A DNA stretch of 64,000 nucleotides, from positions 30,339,842 to 30,403,841 of the forward strand of contig CM034544.1 in assembly GCA_020002185.1 (NCBI GenBank), given 5' to 3'. A model generated the notes under the pieces. That model had not been told where the DNA came from and did not search any database. It saw only the letters and a list, made by a program, of their open reading frames with translations. This stretch comes from Paraescarpia echinospica. Taxonomy: Eukaryota; Annelida; Polychaeta; Sabellida; Siboglinidae. Every line of letters starts with the position of its first letter. Position 1 is the stretch's first letter. Below are positions 30,208 to 42,220 of this stretch, piece after piece. A program made the position numbers and the translations under genes.

Positions 30208-32045
30208 TAGGATGAACCTAGAAATCGAGTATGCACTCTGTGTTTTGACGGATTTCTGACAGCAAGGGTGTCCAGAAACAGAATCCGCCGGGTGCACCCT
30301 TGAGCAATTTTTTTAAATTTGCATAAATCCAGTATGATCGCCTCAAAATCATCATTTTCATCATTATATATTAAATTACAGTAGGAAGTTCAAAATTATT
30401 CTAAATACAGTAAATGTCCCGAGGCAAGTGCCATCAAAGAGTAAAACAAATATTATGATTGGGCTTGGTTAATTTGCATCAATCCAACATGGCCGCCACC
30501 ATATCAGTGTTTTGATCATATATCCAATTATAATTGGATTTTCATAATGATTATAGCATAACCATTATCTCCAAATACAGTTGCACTTCACCAGCAATTC
30601 TAAATTCCATTTTATTTTTGGATGTTTAAGACCTGTACGACTGCAACAAAATGCTATGGTTGGGCATTTATTGTTTATTTGCATAACTCCAATATGGCCA
30701 CCTCCTCAGTGTTATGATCATATCATGTATGTGTGTATCCGCATATCCACAATGTAGATATCCTTGCGGTTTGGATTTAAAACATTGTCATTATCTTATT
30801 TGTATGAGGTCAAGATAAATGTAATCCAAATCGTTCAGTTTATCCATCTAGTGACAACACTAGATGGAGAAACTGAACGATTTGGATCGATGGCAGGAGT
30901 TCAGCAGAGGGATACGCACGTCGCCATTTCTCTTCGTCTTAATTCGTTCTAGTCCTTTGCTATGCACTGAAAAGTCCACAGAAAGACGGGGGGAGGAACT
31001 GGACTTCAACTCACACGAAAAAAGTTGAATTGTCATACCGGCAATCATGACATATTTTATGATTTTCCGACGACATCGCACTCTTGGCATGAGAGGAAAT
31101 ATCGTATATTAATATTGGTTTGAAAATCAATTATAGACAGGCCGAGTGTATGGCTTAGAATCCTTATGAAAACATTAACATTGTGACCAGAGATGTAACG
31201 ATTTCGGAAAAGATCGAAGATTTAAAATATATCGGCTCCTGGGTCAGCTCCACCTGTAAGGATCAGCAAGTTAGTAGCACGGAAAGCCTGTAACCAATAA
31301 GAGCAATATGGAAATTTGAACCACGCAGGATCAGTAGTGGCTGCATGTCCATTGCAACAGTGGAGTACGTGCTCCTGTACGGAAGCGAGTCTTTGGCACT
31401 AACAAAGACACTATAAAAACCAGATGTGAGCTACACAAAAATGTTCCGATCCATATTCAATATTACCTGGATGAGCGATCATCCAGCAAATGTAGAGTCA
31501 TATATAAGAATATGAACATAGTTGCCAATACCAAGAAGATTCAAGAAAGAATGCTTAAATTTTATAATAAACACTGATGTGATGGCGGCCATGATGGAAA
31601 TACGCACATTTCAAAAATTCCCAATCATTTCTTTACAGGCATTGCTGCATCGAACACCCTGCTAAATGGCATTTTGAATTATTCTGGTAAAATGTAACTA
31701 TATTTGGAAATGATCACCATCATTCTGAAATTCCAACTATAACTGGATATGTAATCAAAACATTGATATTGGATTGATGCAAATAAAAAATACCGATCAT
31801 AATATATGTTTAAATATGTAATGGCATAAGCTTCCAGACACTTAATGTATTTATAATAATTGTGAAATTCCAAAAATAATTGGACATATGATGAAAATAC
31901 TCATATGGAAGTGGCTATATTTGATTTATGCAAATTAATGCTCAAGTGTGCCAAGGTGGCACCCGACGGATTACGTTTCTGGACATCCTTGTTGTAAATA
32001 ATCCGTCAAAAAACATAATTCATACTCGATTTCTAGGTATACCCG
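30208..32045. mobile_element. Foldback element with ~450-bp arms enclosing LINE debris
   Basis: The arms 30208-30650 and about 31590-32045 are inverted copies. Outer block: TAGAAATCGAGTATG, TTTTGACGGATT, GTGTCCAGAAAC. Inner block: ATTTGCATCAATCCAA, ATATCCAATTATAATTGGA and ATGGCCGCCA. No transposase is encoded. The centre carries reverse-transcriptase remnants and a short hairpin. Confidence 0.7.
30880..31560 (+). pseudogene. Non-LTR reverse transcriptase fragment (C-terminal part)
   Basis: Blocks on the + strand: DGETERFGSMAGVQQRDT (the GVLQGD region), FSDDIALLA near 31060 (the F/Y-x-D-D box), LKYIGSWVSSTCKDQQV, TVEYVLLYGSESLALTK and YTKMFRSIFNITWM. These are the palm-to-C-terminus blocks of a LINE family whose intact members read LQGDTLAPFLF and ADDIALL. 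Several stops interrupt it. It is one of only two + strand LINE pieces in the window and lies between the arms of the foldback element. Confidence 0.7.
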
Positions 32046-33460
32046 CTTGGCTGCCCGACTATTAAAAGGATTCTTTGAGAATTTTTATATTTTTGTAATG
32101 CACGCAATTATTAGATAATCCTGTTAATATGATTATTTCATGTAATTCTATGCCTTTATTTAATTAGAATTATGTTTTATTAATCACTAATGACCCTGAC
32201 AATATATCGAAAAAATAACTCTGCGTACGCGGAGTTTCTACTTTGGGCCCACCTTCACGATCCATATAAGGCATGCTCATGAATATTCGAGACTGTCCGT
32301 CAGACTTCGATTAGCTACGCCGAGTTAATAGATGCAAGAAATACGTCATCAAAATATGTGTATAATGATTAGCCACCGCCATGCGAATGAGTCCTGACCG
32401 ATAAAATTATCAAAATGAAATGTGGACCAGCTGCTGTTTATGTCACAGATTCAGCAAAGAAAAGAAGGAAATTAAATGGAATAAACGGAGAATGAACATA
32501 GCGACAGTTCATGACAGACGGGTTGATTTAAAAGAAAAAACACCACCTCTCCATGCACGAAGCCGCCGATGGCGATGGCGATGGCGATGGCGATGGCGAT
32601 GCCGATGCCGATGGCGACGCCGATGTAATATTGAATGATTGGCATTGTTTTGTTGGAATATAAAAACTATGGTACTATCGTGTTCCTTTTTCGCTAGGTA
32701 CACCTGCTATACATTTTAAAGTGAAGTTTTCATGAAACGTTTAGATAACAGAAACTTACTGAAGCTGAGAAACATTCAATAATGAAACCATTTTATTTGC
32801 TCCATAAATCCAGCTGCTATTTCCGTAAGCAATATAAATACATTATACATCACTAAAGCAATTTACGCTATTAAAGTAGGATAGGTGGTTATGTACTTTC
32901 CTATCTACATAAGGTTTAATTTTAGTTTGAAAAATGTAGATCTATAAAGAACATAACATTATTGTCGACAAAATATAAAAATATATTGCATGTTTTATTT
33001 TGTACTGGGAGTGCAATAATTATTTGTTCTGCCCATCATTTAGAGTAAAAGATATTGAATTTGTTTCTCTCTAACTCCTGTTTTAATAACAAATAAAATG
33101 GCCATTGTATGATGGAAATAAAGTTATAAAATTACAAAACTTTAAAAGTAACGCATATTTTAAAACAGTATTTTCAGTCATCATTGGTGTATTTAGCTCA
33201 AGAAGATCCCTAAAACATTTTTAGTGTTGTGGAACATTTATATTTTATGAATTTTCAAAATTATTGTAAAAGCAACTTTGTCGACACCTTTTTATACACT
33301 ACTCCCAATATAGTTGAAATAACACAAACGAGTTTCAACAAATTTTGAAGAATATGCTGTAGAACACAATCCAAACATGATGAGCATAAGAAAGCATACA
33401 TTTTATTGTGTACTCCTACTTTGCAACATAATGACGGGATGATGTACATTTGGATGCACA
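32046..33460. other. Gene-free AT-rich interval
   Basis: Nothing coding is recognised apart from the small hexanucleotide repeat listed separately. Confidence 0.6.
32565..32625. repeat. (GCGATG)n hexanucleotide repeat
   Basis: Consecutive GATGGC/GATGCC hexamers, about nine units with some G/C variants. It gives Arg-Trp or Arg-His dipeptide runs in open frames that are not genes. Confidence 0.9.
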
Positions 33461-33462
33461 AA

Positions 33463-33785
33463 TCAATCGATTGCACAAATCCATTTGAAACGTAGTGATG
33501 TAGATATTCCCAGCAGAAGCCACACGGAACTAATGTGGCAGAAAAAAGTCAGACATCTTCTTCACTACTGTGACAGTTAACATACTGTCCTATTAATAGC
33601 ACTGCTATGCATTTTGATACACAAAGCTATCAGATGCACACATCCATTTGAAACTCGAAGTGACGTACAACTTCCCAATAGATGTCGCACAGAACAGAAT
33701 GGAGGAGAACAAAGTCAGACATCATCTTATGTCAGGTGACCCATTGTCCAATTAATGGCACTGTTAAGTAGAGCTCTTCAATATC
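33463..33785. repeat. Tandem duplication of ~170 bp
   Basis: Two diverged copies start near 33463 and 33632. Shared landmarks are CACA(A/C)ATCCATTTGAAAC, TTCCCA, AAAGTCAGACATC, ACTGTCC(T)ATTAAT and GGCACTG-type ends. No coding content. Confidence 0.65.
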
Positions 33786-34606
33786 CTCTTTCCATCAGCT
33801 AAAATTGAATTTAGGAAAAAACTGAGCCAAAATATGAGTTAACTAACTCAACACTGTGCAGATTAATTCAGTTTAGCTGACACCGACTGCAGCCGTCCGC
33901 GTCGGCGGACGTTATAATTCTATTTAATCGTAACGTTACTCGGCTGTCGGCATTGGGAAGCAGGATAAATAAACAATGCATACGCTTCCTACACTAAAAT
34001 AGCTGTCAATATACATATGTCTACAAATTGCTTATTTACAATGCCATTGCTTGAATCAACTCACCTCGGATTCTGACATGTTGGCTGAGTGTGTGACGTC
34101 AACGGTCTATGCGTTGTTCACTGCGCGGACATGAATATTCATTATTATCGGGCTGCAGAATTAATCATCCACGTGGCAACAAGCTCAAAATGATTCGCGT
34201 AAACACAATTGTTTATCGGCTTTTTGCGCAGATAACATCCAAATTATGCATAAACATGCAAGACATAAGTAGCAGAGAAAGTACTTATGGGAAATTAATA
34301 CGTTTTGATACGGTACACCTTGAATGTATATTAGCTTACAAAGAATCCCTTTAAGCCTAGATAGGTCACCGTAGAACACTTTTGGTAATATGTGAGGTCT
34401 TTGTTTGAAATTGTACGGGAATTACGGTGAACTTATAGCCGCTGTTCGGTGCAGCTAAAAACACAGTTAATAATTTGGTAGTACCTTATACAGGCTGGGC
34501 TTTCAGTAGTTATGTTGTGGCGCTTGATAGGTATACGTTGCCGATCCATCCTGTATTTCAAAGTATCCAAATGTTCCTAAACACACACACACAGACAGGT
34601 ATACAC

Positions 34607-34714
<108 letters not shown>

Positions 34715-34984
34715 AATAACGGAATTGTCTGTATGTTATTACTTTCTGTGTGTGTCAAAATTACTCCGATGTGTAAATTACCATAACCTTTCAGATGACA
34801 TAACAAGATTTACACTATTTTTTCAATGAAAACCAAAAATTACTCTATCTTTATTTTTACACTATTTTTTTATGAAAACAAAACAATTACACTATCTTGA
34901 TTCTAGACTATATGCCCCGCACAGCCTCTGAGATTCCACGGCTAGAAATACCAGTTTGCACGCGTGAAACACTTCTATATGTCT

Positions 34985-36535
34985 ACAAATAACACTCCCG
35001 GTGTGTCCGCGGATAATATTCCCCGTGTGTCCACTGATCAAGCTCCCGGTGTATCCGCCGTGACACTCCTGGCGCATCCACGAGTAACACCCTCCCCATT
35101 GTCCACGGGTAACACTCCCCCATTGTCCACGGGTAACACACCCCCATTGCCAACGGGTGACACACCCCCATTGTCCACGGGTAACACTCCCCCATTGTCC
35201 ACGGGTAACACCCCCCATTGCCAACAGGTGACACACCCCCATTGTCCACGGCTAACACACCCCCATTGCCGACGGGTGGCACACACCCATTGTCCACGGG
35301 TAACACTCCCCCATTGTCCACGAGTAACACATCCCCATTGTCCACGGGTAACACTCCCCCATTGTCCACGGGTAACACTCCCCCTTTGTCCACGGGTAAC
35401 ACACCCCCATTTCCCACGGGTAACACTCCCCTATTGCCCACGAGTAACATCCCCCATTGTCCACGGTAACACTTCCCCGTTGTCCACGGGTAACACACCC
35501 CCATTGCCAACGGGTGACACCCCCCATTGCCCGCGAGTAACACCCCCCATTGTCCACGGGTAACACTCCCCCATTGTCCACGGGTAACACTCCCCCATTG
35601 TCCACGGGTAACACACCCCCATTTCCCACGGGTAACACTCCCCCATTGCCCACGTGTAACACACCTGGTACATCCTTCGTCTGTCCAGTTTGGCCTTTGT
35701 TTCGTGATCTTATCTTAACCTTGCTCTGTTTCTGGGCTACCAAATCTGTATGTAAGGAATCGTGTATTTACTATAAGCGAATACTATTTATCATACCCAC
35801 GAAGAGCATACAAATGCAAACACACAGTCAAGAAAAACCGGTAACAATCGGCACTCCAAGAGTGTCAACGAATAATACCAAATTAGTGTTGGAGAGTTTT
35901 CTCCCTGTGTGTCCATGGGCACCACTCCTGGTGTATCCGCGGATAACATTCCAATTGCCTCCACGGGTAATACATCCGGTGTTTACACGGGAACACGGCC
36001 GTGCTACCCACTGGTAAAATGGCAGTGTGTCCACAGAATATTCTACCAGTCTAACCAAGGGTAACACCCCGATGTGTATACCGTCAATACACCTGTAGTG
36101 TCCAAGGGTAGCATACACCGAGTGTCCACGGGTAACATTGCTGCACTTCAATATATTTTCGCGGCTACCCCTCTCAGTGTGACAACTGGTAAAACTATCA
36201 TTCTCGGTGTCCACCGGTACCACACCCTGTGTCTCCACCTGAAACATTGCCGAAGTACCCACATATCAAATTAGCCGAATGTCCACGGGTAGCACCTCGG
36301 TATATCCACAGTCCATAACACCGGGGAGTCGAACATTCACCGCCCAATGGTAACACTGCAGGGTTTCCATGGGTTATATTCTCCTTGCGGCATCTGGTAA
36401 CAACCTCCGTGTGTAAGCACAGCCAAAACTCCCGGTGTGTCCACGGGTAATAGTCTCAGAGTGCAAATACATGGGTAGCGGTCTAACACATTGTACACGG
36501 GTTACACCGATGTGTCCACAGGTAACAGTTTCCGT
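34985..36535. repeat. 24-bp minisatellite (core 35085-35660) with diverged flanks
   Basis: The core unit is GTCCACGGGTAACACTCCCC plus CATT, repeated about 24 times with variants such as GCCAACGGGTGACACACCCC. To the right, the (T)GTCCACGGGTAACA motif recurs irregularly to ~36535 amid unique sequence, suggesting an older diverged array. Because 24 is a multiple of 3, both strands stay open (STGNTPPL or VDNGGVLP repeats). I see no start context, splice site or homology, so I treat the frames as non-genic. Confidence 0.85.
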
Positions 36536-36589
36536 GTGAGAGAATAGAGAGAGATGAACACAAAGATGGGGAGAGAGAAATAGTGAGAA

Positions 36590-36836
<247 letters not shown>

Positions 36837-36839
36837 TAG

Positions 36840-37190
36840 GTCAGTGTGTGACCAAATTTATCATTTCTATAGGAAACTGGATAACCAAGAAGAACACATA
36901 ACTGGAAAGTAATTTTATGTTGCTATATCAATTTGTCATGATGAACATGACATCAATAGTCACATTTAGGCCACTTCTGAAATTCGTGGGATGGACACTG
37001 ACGGAGCCACGTAAATCAGTTGTGTAAAGCGAATTTATCGATCTGTCATTAAGCGCAGTCACTGGGACTTGTCCGTCGGTCCTGGGAGAACGCTTTGGAT
37101 AATATATGAGAGCATTGTTTGAAATTGAATGGAAACTGCACTATCATAATAAACGTTCAGGGGACGTTTTGGAATTATTATAATGTTAGA
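36840..37190. other. Short gene-free interval
   Basis: Unremarkable sequence between the (GA)n tract and the 3' end of the CR1-type LINE; nothing recognised. Confidence 0.5.
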
Positions 37191-37194
37191 GACC

Positions 37195-38612
37195 ACGTTG
37201 TCAACGTCCCTCTAGGGTGCCTCGCTGGCCAACCTCTTCTGTTTAGTTGAAGATGTCTAAGCTTTGCATATTTCACATCACACTACTACCACCCACACTA
37301 TCAGCAGATAACCTGTTCCATTCATTTACAGGCCTTTGTGAAAATGAAAACGTTCTTATATAAAATCTACACTGCTCCTTTACTAATGTAACTTCATGTC
37401 CTCTAGTCTTTTTATCTTTCTTAACTGAAAAAAAATATTTCTATCAATATTTTCATAACCATTCAATATTTTAAACACTTCTATCTAATCTCCTCTTAAT
37501 CTCCTGGTCTCTAGTGTTGTTAAACCACATTCTCTTAGACGTTTTTTCATAACTAAGATCCCTCAGTGTTAGTATCATTTTAGTCGCTCTCTGTATTCAA
37601 TCTAACATATTTATGGCCTTCTTGCGGTATGGCCTTCACGCTTGTATACAATATTCGAAATGAGGTCTAACTATTGTTTTGTGCAGCGGTATTATTAGTT
37701 CTTTTCCCTTACATGCTATATTTCGGGTAATTAATCCAAGGATTTGATTTCCCTTTAAAGCTACAATTCCGCACCGCTCTGAAACCTTCATATCAGCACT
37801 AATGGTTAACCCTAAGTCCTTTTCTTTTATAGTAGTACTTAGTACTGTACCCCCCTCATTGTATATTTTACATATTTGTTCCCATGTCCTGTGTCGAGGC
37901 ACTTACATTTCCCAAAATTGAACAACATTTGCCACTTTTCAGACCATTTGATCAACCTGTCAAGAGCATCTTATAAATGCTGTCTATCTCCATCAATTTT
38001 AATCTTTTAATCTAAAATTGATTTCCAGTTTGAAGCCTCCCCATCATCAACTACCCGTTGTATTCTGTCAATCAGCCATTTTTCTATCCAATTAATTATA
38101 ACATTTCCAATGCTATGGGCCTTTCGTTTAAGCAGTAATCTTTGATGTGGCACTTTGTCGAAAGCTTTTTAAAAATCTAAGTAGATGATATCTACTGGTG
38201 ATCCCTCGTCTACCCACTCAGTTATATCTTCCAAAAAGCATAACATATTTGTTAAGCATGACTTCGCTTTTAGAAACCCATGTTGAGATGGGTTTATCAA
38301 GTTATGTTTAACAAGAAATCCACCATGTGATCTTTAATTGGTCTTTCTAATAATTTGCAAATCACCGATGTTAAACTCACTGGTCTATAGTTCTCTGACT
38401 TGTTTCTCGAACTTAGCCTCTGGTTCTGGCAGTTAACTAATATCTTCCCTGGTAAACACCGAATTAGAATATTCATTCAGGTCTTCTGCTATTAAAATCC
38501 CTCTGATATTATATTTCCAAAACTATCTTCTAGAGGACCGACCTTATCCTGAACTTTCTGTTTGCTTCGAACATACGCATAAAAATTCTTACTGTCATGT
38601 TTTATATAGAAT
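37195..38612 (-). pseudogene. CR1 ORF2 reverse transcriptase remnant
   Basis: Blocks: SKNFYAYVRSKQKVQDKVGP, SENYRPVSLTSVICKLLE, DIIYLDFxKAFDKVPHQRL, IQRVV then DDGEASNWKS, LIKWSEKWQMLFNFGKCK, EKDLGLTISADMKVS and ANQILGLI-like QILGLITRNI. The stretch that should hold GVPQGSVLGP and F-A-D-D is absent between the WIEKWL and DRLIKW blocks, an internal deletion of the catalytic palm. Many stops. Confidence 0.75.
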
Positions 38613-39727
38613 AAGAATAAGACAAGTATATTAGTAACTCAATTCAGTTGGATTCACAGTATACAATAAAATACAAATAATACATTAAACAGTATTAATA
38701 CACTGAAATTTCATACAGTATAAATACCATCCTTTTGCCCTTCATTCGTTATTGGCAGTTGTGTAATCCCCATGGTATAAAGGAGTTACGGTATCTGTTT
38801 GTTCGGGTTATTGGCAAAGGATACACATTACGCAGTCTGATGTCATATTTAGTATGCCTTTTATCAAGCAGCAGATAGTTTAATCTGTGAGTACTAACTT
38901 TAATCTTATTGAAATATTTTTGACAAAGGCTGTCCCGTCTTGCTTTCATTGTCTCCAATTTAACATACCTGAGTATACTGTCAGATAAATATTGTGGCAA
39001 GTTAGTGTGCCATACAGGGCATGCATATTCTAAAACAGGTCTCACAACACTGACATATATAGTGACCAGATTCTGGCTAATACCTAATACTCGTTTCAAC
39101 TGATACAACATGTACAGTCGTTTCCCGGCCTTTTTCACAATATTTTCCACATGCTTATTCCATGTCAGATCCTGTAAAATTATAACACCTAGAAGTGTGA
39201 CATGGTCTACTTGATCTATATATTTTCCACCGATCTTTATATTCGGGATATTGTTTCGAAAATTGCGGTCTTGTGCAAAACAGATGATTATCTCTTTTGA
39301 TTTTCCTCAATTAATTTTCATATCATTCTGTTCTGTCCACCTAGCAGCAACGTCAACCGATTCTTGTATAACAGATACACCCTTTCTATCGCATCCTTCG
39401 AACAATGTACTGTCATTTATATGCTTATATAACGGAACGGGCGTTTCAAAATCATTTATATAGACTAGGAAACATTTAGGTCAAGACATTGTACCTTGTG
39501 GTACTCCACCATTGGGGTGACCAGAATGCAAATATTCATTTCTTATTTTTACTTGTTGAGTTCTGTCCAATAAAAATGTTGCCATCCATCAAATCATGAT
39601 GATTAATAAGGTCAAACGCTTTGCTAAAATCTAGCATTACAACTCGGACATAAGAATCCAATTTATCAGTCGCCTCATACCATTTGTGTACCATTTCGAC
39701 AAGAACGTCTGTTGTCTGTCTGTTAAT
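38613..39727 (-). mobile_element. 5'-truncated LINE nested in the CR1 element
   Basis: On the - strand: TTDVLVEMVHKWYEATDKL, MLDFSKAFDLINHHDLM, GGVPQGTMS, CFLVYIN, KINxGKSKE, then the open frame 39150-38749 with RLYMLYQLKRVLGI, VRPVLEYACPVWHTN and DKRHTKYDIRL. It ends in a TTATTCTTATTC tail at ~38613, after which CR1 coding resumes (KNFYAYVRSKQKV). The Y/F-x-D-D box is changed (HINDSTLF), so it is inactive. Confidence 0.7.
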
Positions 39728-39839
39728 TTCTTTTGTTTACTATTATCCTTGCATTTAAACAAACACATTTATATCCAGCTTCAGAACAGTTTTCCAGACA
39801 GTTCTTTGCCGATTTATTTGTGCTGTCTTTATCTATGCT

Positions 39840-40560
39840 TCCAGTTTCAGGCTTCTCAGTGAGTCCCCCCTGCGAATTTAGTTTAAATAGATGCAACCAG
39901 TCCCGCTGTCAACAGATCGCAGCCGGTTCTCTGAGAATACTGCTGTCCCCTTTCCACTTAGATGGAGGCCATCTCTCATGTACATATCTTCCATCCCAAC
40001 GAAGTACCACCATAAATATGTGAATCCCACCCCCTCTTCTTCACACATCTGCTCAACTAGTGCGTTGATCGCCATCCTCTTACAGTGTCTGTATGTTGCC
40101 CCCTTCCTCCCATTACTGGCAAAATTCCTGAGAGAATAATCTGTTCAACTCTTGTCTTCTTTAGCTTCCTCACTAACTGTCTGAACTTCTGTACTATCCC
40201 AGTTGTTCCCTCCCTGTCTGCATTATTTGTCCCTACGTGTACAGTTCACTCAGCTGTATGAATGAGTACCTGGCTATAGACAGTGGTGGATATTTGTGTA
40301 CGAATAGTCTACGCGCATTAATTGCAGCGTGGCTGGATGCTTTGCAGAAAAGTCGGGATGGTGTTCGATTGAACAGGTCTGCCAGGGAGTAAAGTGTAAA
40401 GCGCTTTGAGCAGTCCTGAGGACTGGCTATATAAGAACTTACCTTTACCTTTACCCTTGCCATGCCCCAATACCTTCTCTACCCTTTCAGTCACATGCTC
40501 TATCCTAGCCCCTGGTACACAAACAACGACGTCCTCCCCCTCGCTTAGTGTCTTATCTGT
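39840..40560 (-). pseudogene. CR1 ORF1 SGNH-esterase domain, split by a SINE
   Basis: Upstream block (40560-40480): VVVCVPGARIEHVTERVEKV. Downstream of the SINE: VHVGTNNADREGTTG (the GxND-like block), VEQIILSGILPVMGG, then MAINALVEQMCEEEGVGF, YFVGMEDMYMRDGLHLSGKG (the D-x-x-H block) and a short end. The Asp and His of the catalytic set are visible. The SINE (40240-40475) separates the first and second blocks. The reading frame is otherwise open through most of the downstream half. Esterase ORF1s are thought to act on lipids or bind RNA during retrotransposition; the role here is inferred. Confidence 0.7.
40240..40475 (+). mobile_element. tRNA-SINE family B, 5'-truncated, inserted in an esterase ORF
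   Basis: Starts within the SINE core (CAGTTCACTCAGCTGTATGA), continues through GTAAAGTGTAAAGCGCTT, and ends in a CTTACCTTTACCTTTACC tail. The tRNA head is missing, the usual 5' truncation of LINE-mobilised SINEs. It lies on the opposite strand to the host CR1 ORF1. Confidence 0.75.
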
Positions 40561-40569
40561 CTTTTTTCA

Positions 40570-41300
40570 GAATAGAGTCGCCCATGAACATCCTCTCTTT
40601 TCTCATTGCCCCCTCTATCACTGCCTCAGAGTATCCCTCCTCCGGTTTGTTGTTGTCTTCCCCCCTGCTGTCTTCTCTCCTGTCACATTCTCTTCCGTTC
40701 CATTCTTTCCTGTCGCTTTTTCTCTTGTCCCCTCTTTTCCTGTCATCTTCTCTTCTAGCACATTTACTCTCACTTCCTTTCGTCCCTTCATCTTTCCTCT
40801 CATCACATTTTCTTTCTCCTCTCCCGTCCCTTTCCCCTCCTACCTCCTTCTCTTTCTCCCCGTCACCTTCACGCCTGTCACGTTTTCTGTCATTGGCTGA
40901 ACACTCTGTCTTCTTCCATCTGTCTTCTTCTCAGTCTACTGTTGCACAGTCTTACCAACTGCCTCTGTGGTATCTACCTCTTCACCACCTGTATCGCTGT
41001 CGCGTCTCTCCTCGTTCTCTACAGTCTGACCATCTGTTGATCTATCCTTACTGATCCGTTTTCTTTTCCTCTACTGAACATTTTTACTCCGTCCCTCTCT
41101 CTTCTTCTCATTTCCTTGTTCCTTCACACTTGTCACCTTCCTTCCTACCAGACTCCTTTCTTCAGTCTCCGTGTCACAACTCTCCTCCATCTTTGTTGTA
41201 GTATTCTCAACTCTCTCTGTGTCATCCCTCTCTGTTCCATCTATTTCCACGTTGAAACTCACCACCATCTCCTTCATTATATCCGTCAACTTACACACAG
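40570..41300 (-). pseudogene. CR1 ORF1 N-terminal, charged region
   Basis: Upstream of the esterase block on the - strand, frames of highly charged low-complexity protein follow one another (KLTDIMKEMVVSFNVEI, TERVENTTTKMEE, GTREKATGKNGTEENVTG). The plus strand is correspondingly TCT/TCC-rich. This resembles the linker of CR1 ORF1 proteins but has no diagnostic motif, so the assignment rests on position. Confidence 0.45.
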
Positions 41301-41570
41301 TGAATCCGTCTTATTTGGATTCTGTCCATAATTTTGGACAGCCAGACAAGTTTTGCCCTGAGTTGCCGCTTGCAAGGTGCCATATCAGAATTTATTTATA
41401 TTGAAAATGTTGTAGTAGTAATAATAATAAGCTTTATTTACACACCATCAAATCCGGGACTAATGACCCGTTCACGGGTGTTTATAAATTGGCAATCATC
41501 TAAGAAGCATAAAAACGCATTTACGAGAAATAAATAAGAAAAATAAATAAAGTTAGGAAGCAAAATCCTA

Positions 41571-41605
<35 letters not shown>

Positions 41606-42220
41606 TAGATAGATAGATAGATAGATAAACATATGTATAGTAAAGTTACGGGTAAATGCAATGATCAAATAAACGATTAGCATAAGTGCTGAACAGCTGA
41701 ACATACTGGATAAAATAAATAAATAAATACATACATAAATAAAAGCCAAAATTACATTAAATAATCTGATTAGATACTAAAATGTGATTCTGAGATAAAT
41801 AAGACTAAAAAATAATTAAAACTATATGCATGAATAATACAAAGGTTAAATGATGTCTGATTATATTAGTTTGAGAACAGAAATGTATTCAATAATTTTC
41901 CAAACTGCCTAGTGTTCTCAATCGCGCGTTGTTCTGAGGCAGAGAGTTCCACAATGTCGGCCCAGCACATTCAAACGCCCGGCGACCATAACGTTCTAGG
42001 TTCACTCGTAGAACGTCTAGAAGCAGACTACCGCCAGAGCGTAGGGTCCTGCGTGGTGAGTGACGATGTAACAGTGACGCGAGATACACTGGCGTGTCTG
42101 CATACAGTGCCGTGTGTACCACCATGAGTAACTTGTACTCGATGCGCTTTCTCACTGGGAGCCAGTGTAGCTGTTGTAGGACCGCAGTGATAGATCGCCG
42201 GTCACCTCGTCGAAGTTGCA

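Larger units (their letters stand above)
37195..41300 (-). mobile_element. CR1-type LINE, deleted and interrupted by another LINE and a SINE
   Basis: On the - strand the order is ORF1 with an esterase domain (41300-39840), the start of ORF2 (CVCLNARIIVNKRN, about 39735-39795), then a foreign LINE (38613-39727), then ORF2 reverse transcriptase (38612-37195). CR1 ORF1 proteins carrying an SGNH esterase are established. The endonuclease and the first part of ORF2 are missing, so a deletion accompanied or followed the insertion. Confidence 0.7.

Noticed and set aside
29699..30210. His-, Thr- and Pro-rich open frames of up to 161 codons in three frames
   Set aside because: Low-complexity triplet tract; overlapping frames are all open because stops cannot form from the composition.
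34964..35743. Overlapping 116-199-codon frames on both strands over the 24-bp minisatellite
   Set aside because: Both strands and several frames are open at once, which is expected for a 24-bp unit without stops. No homology or splice evidence.
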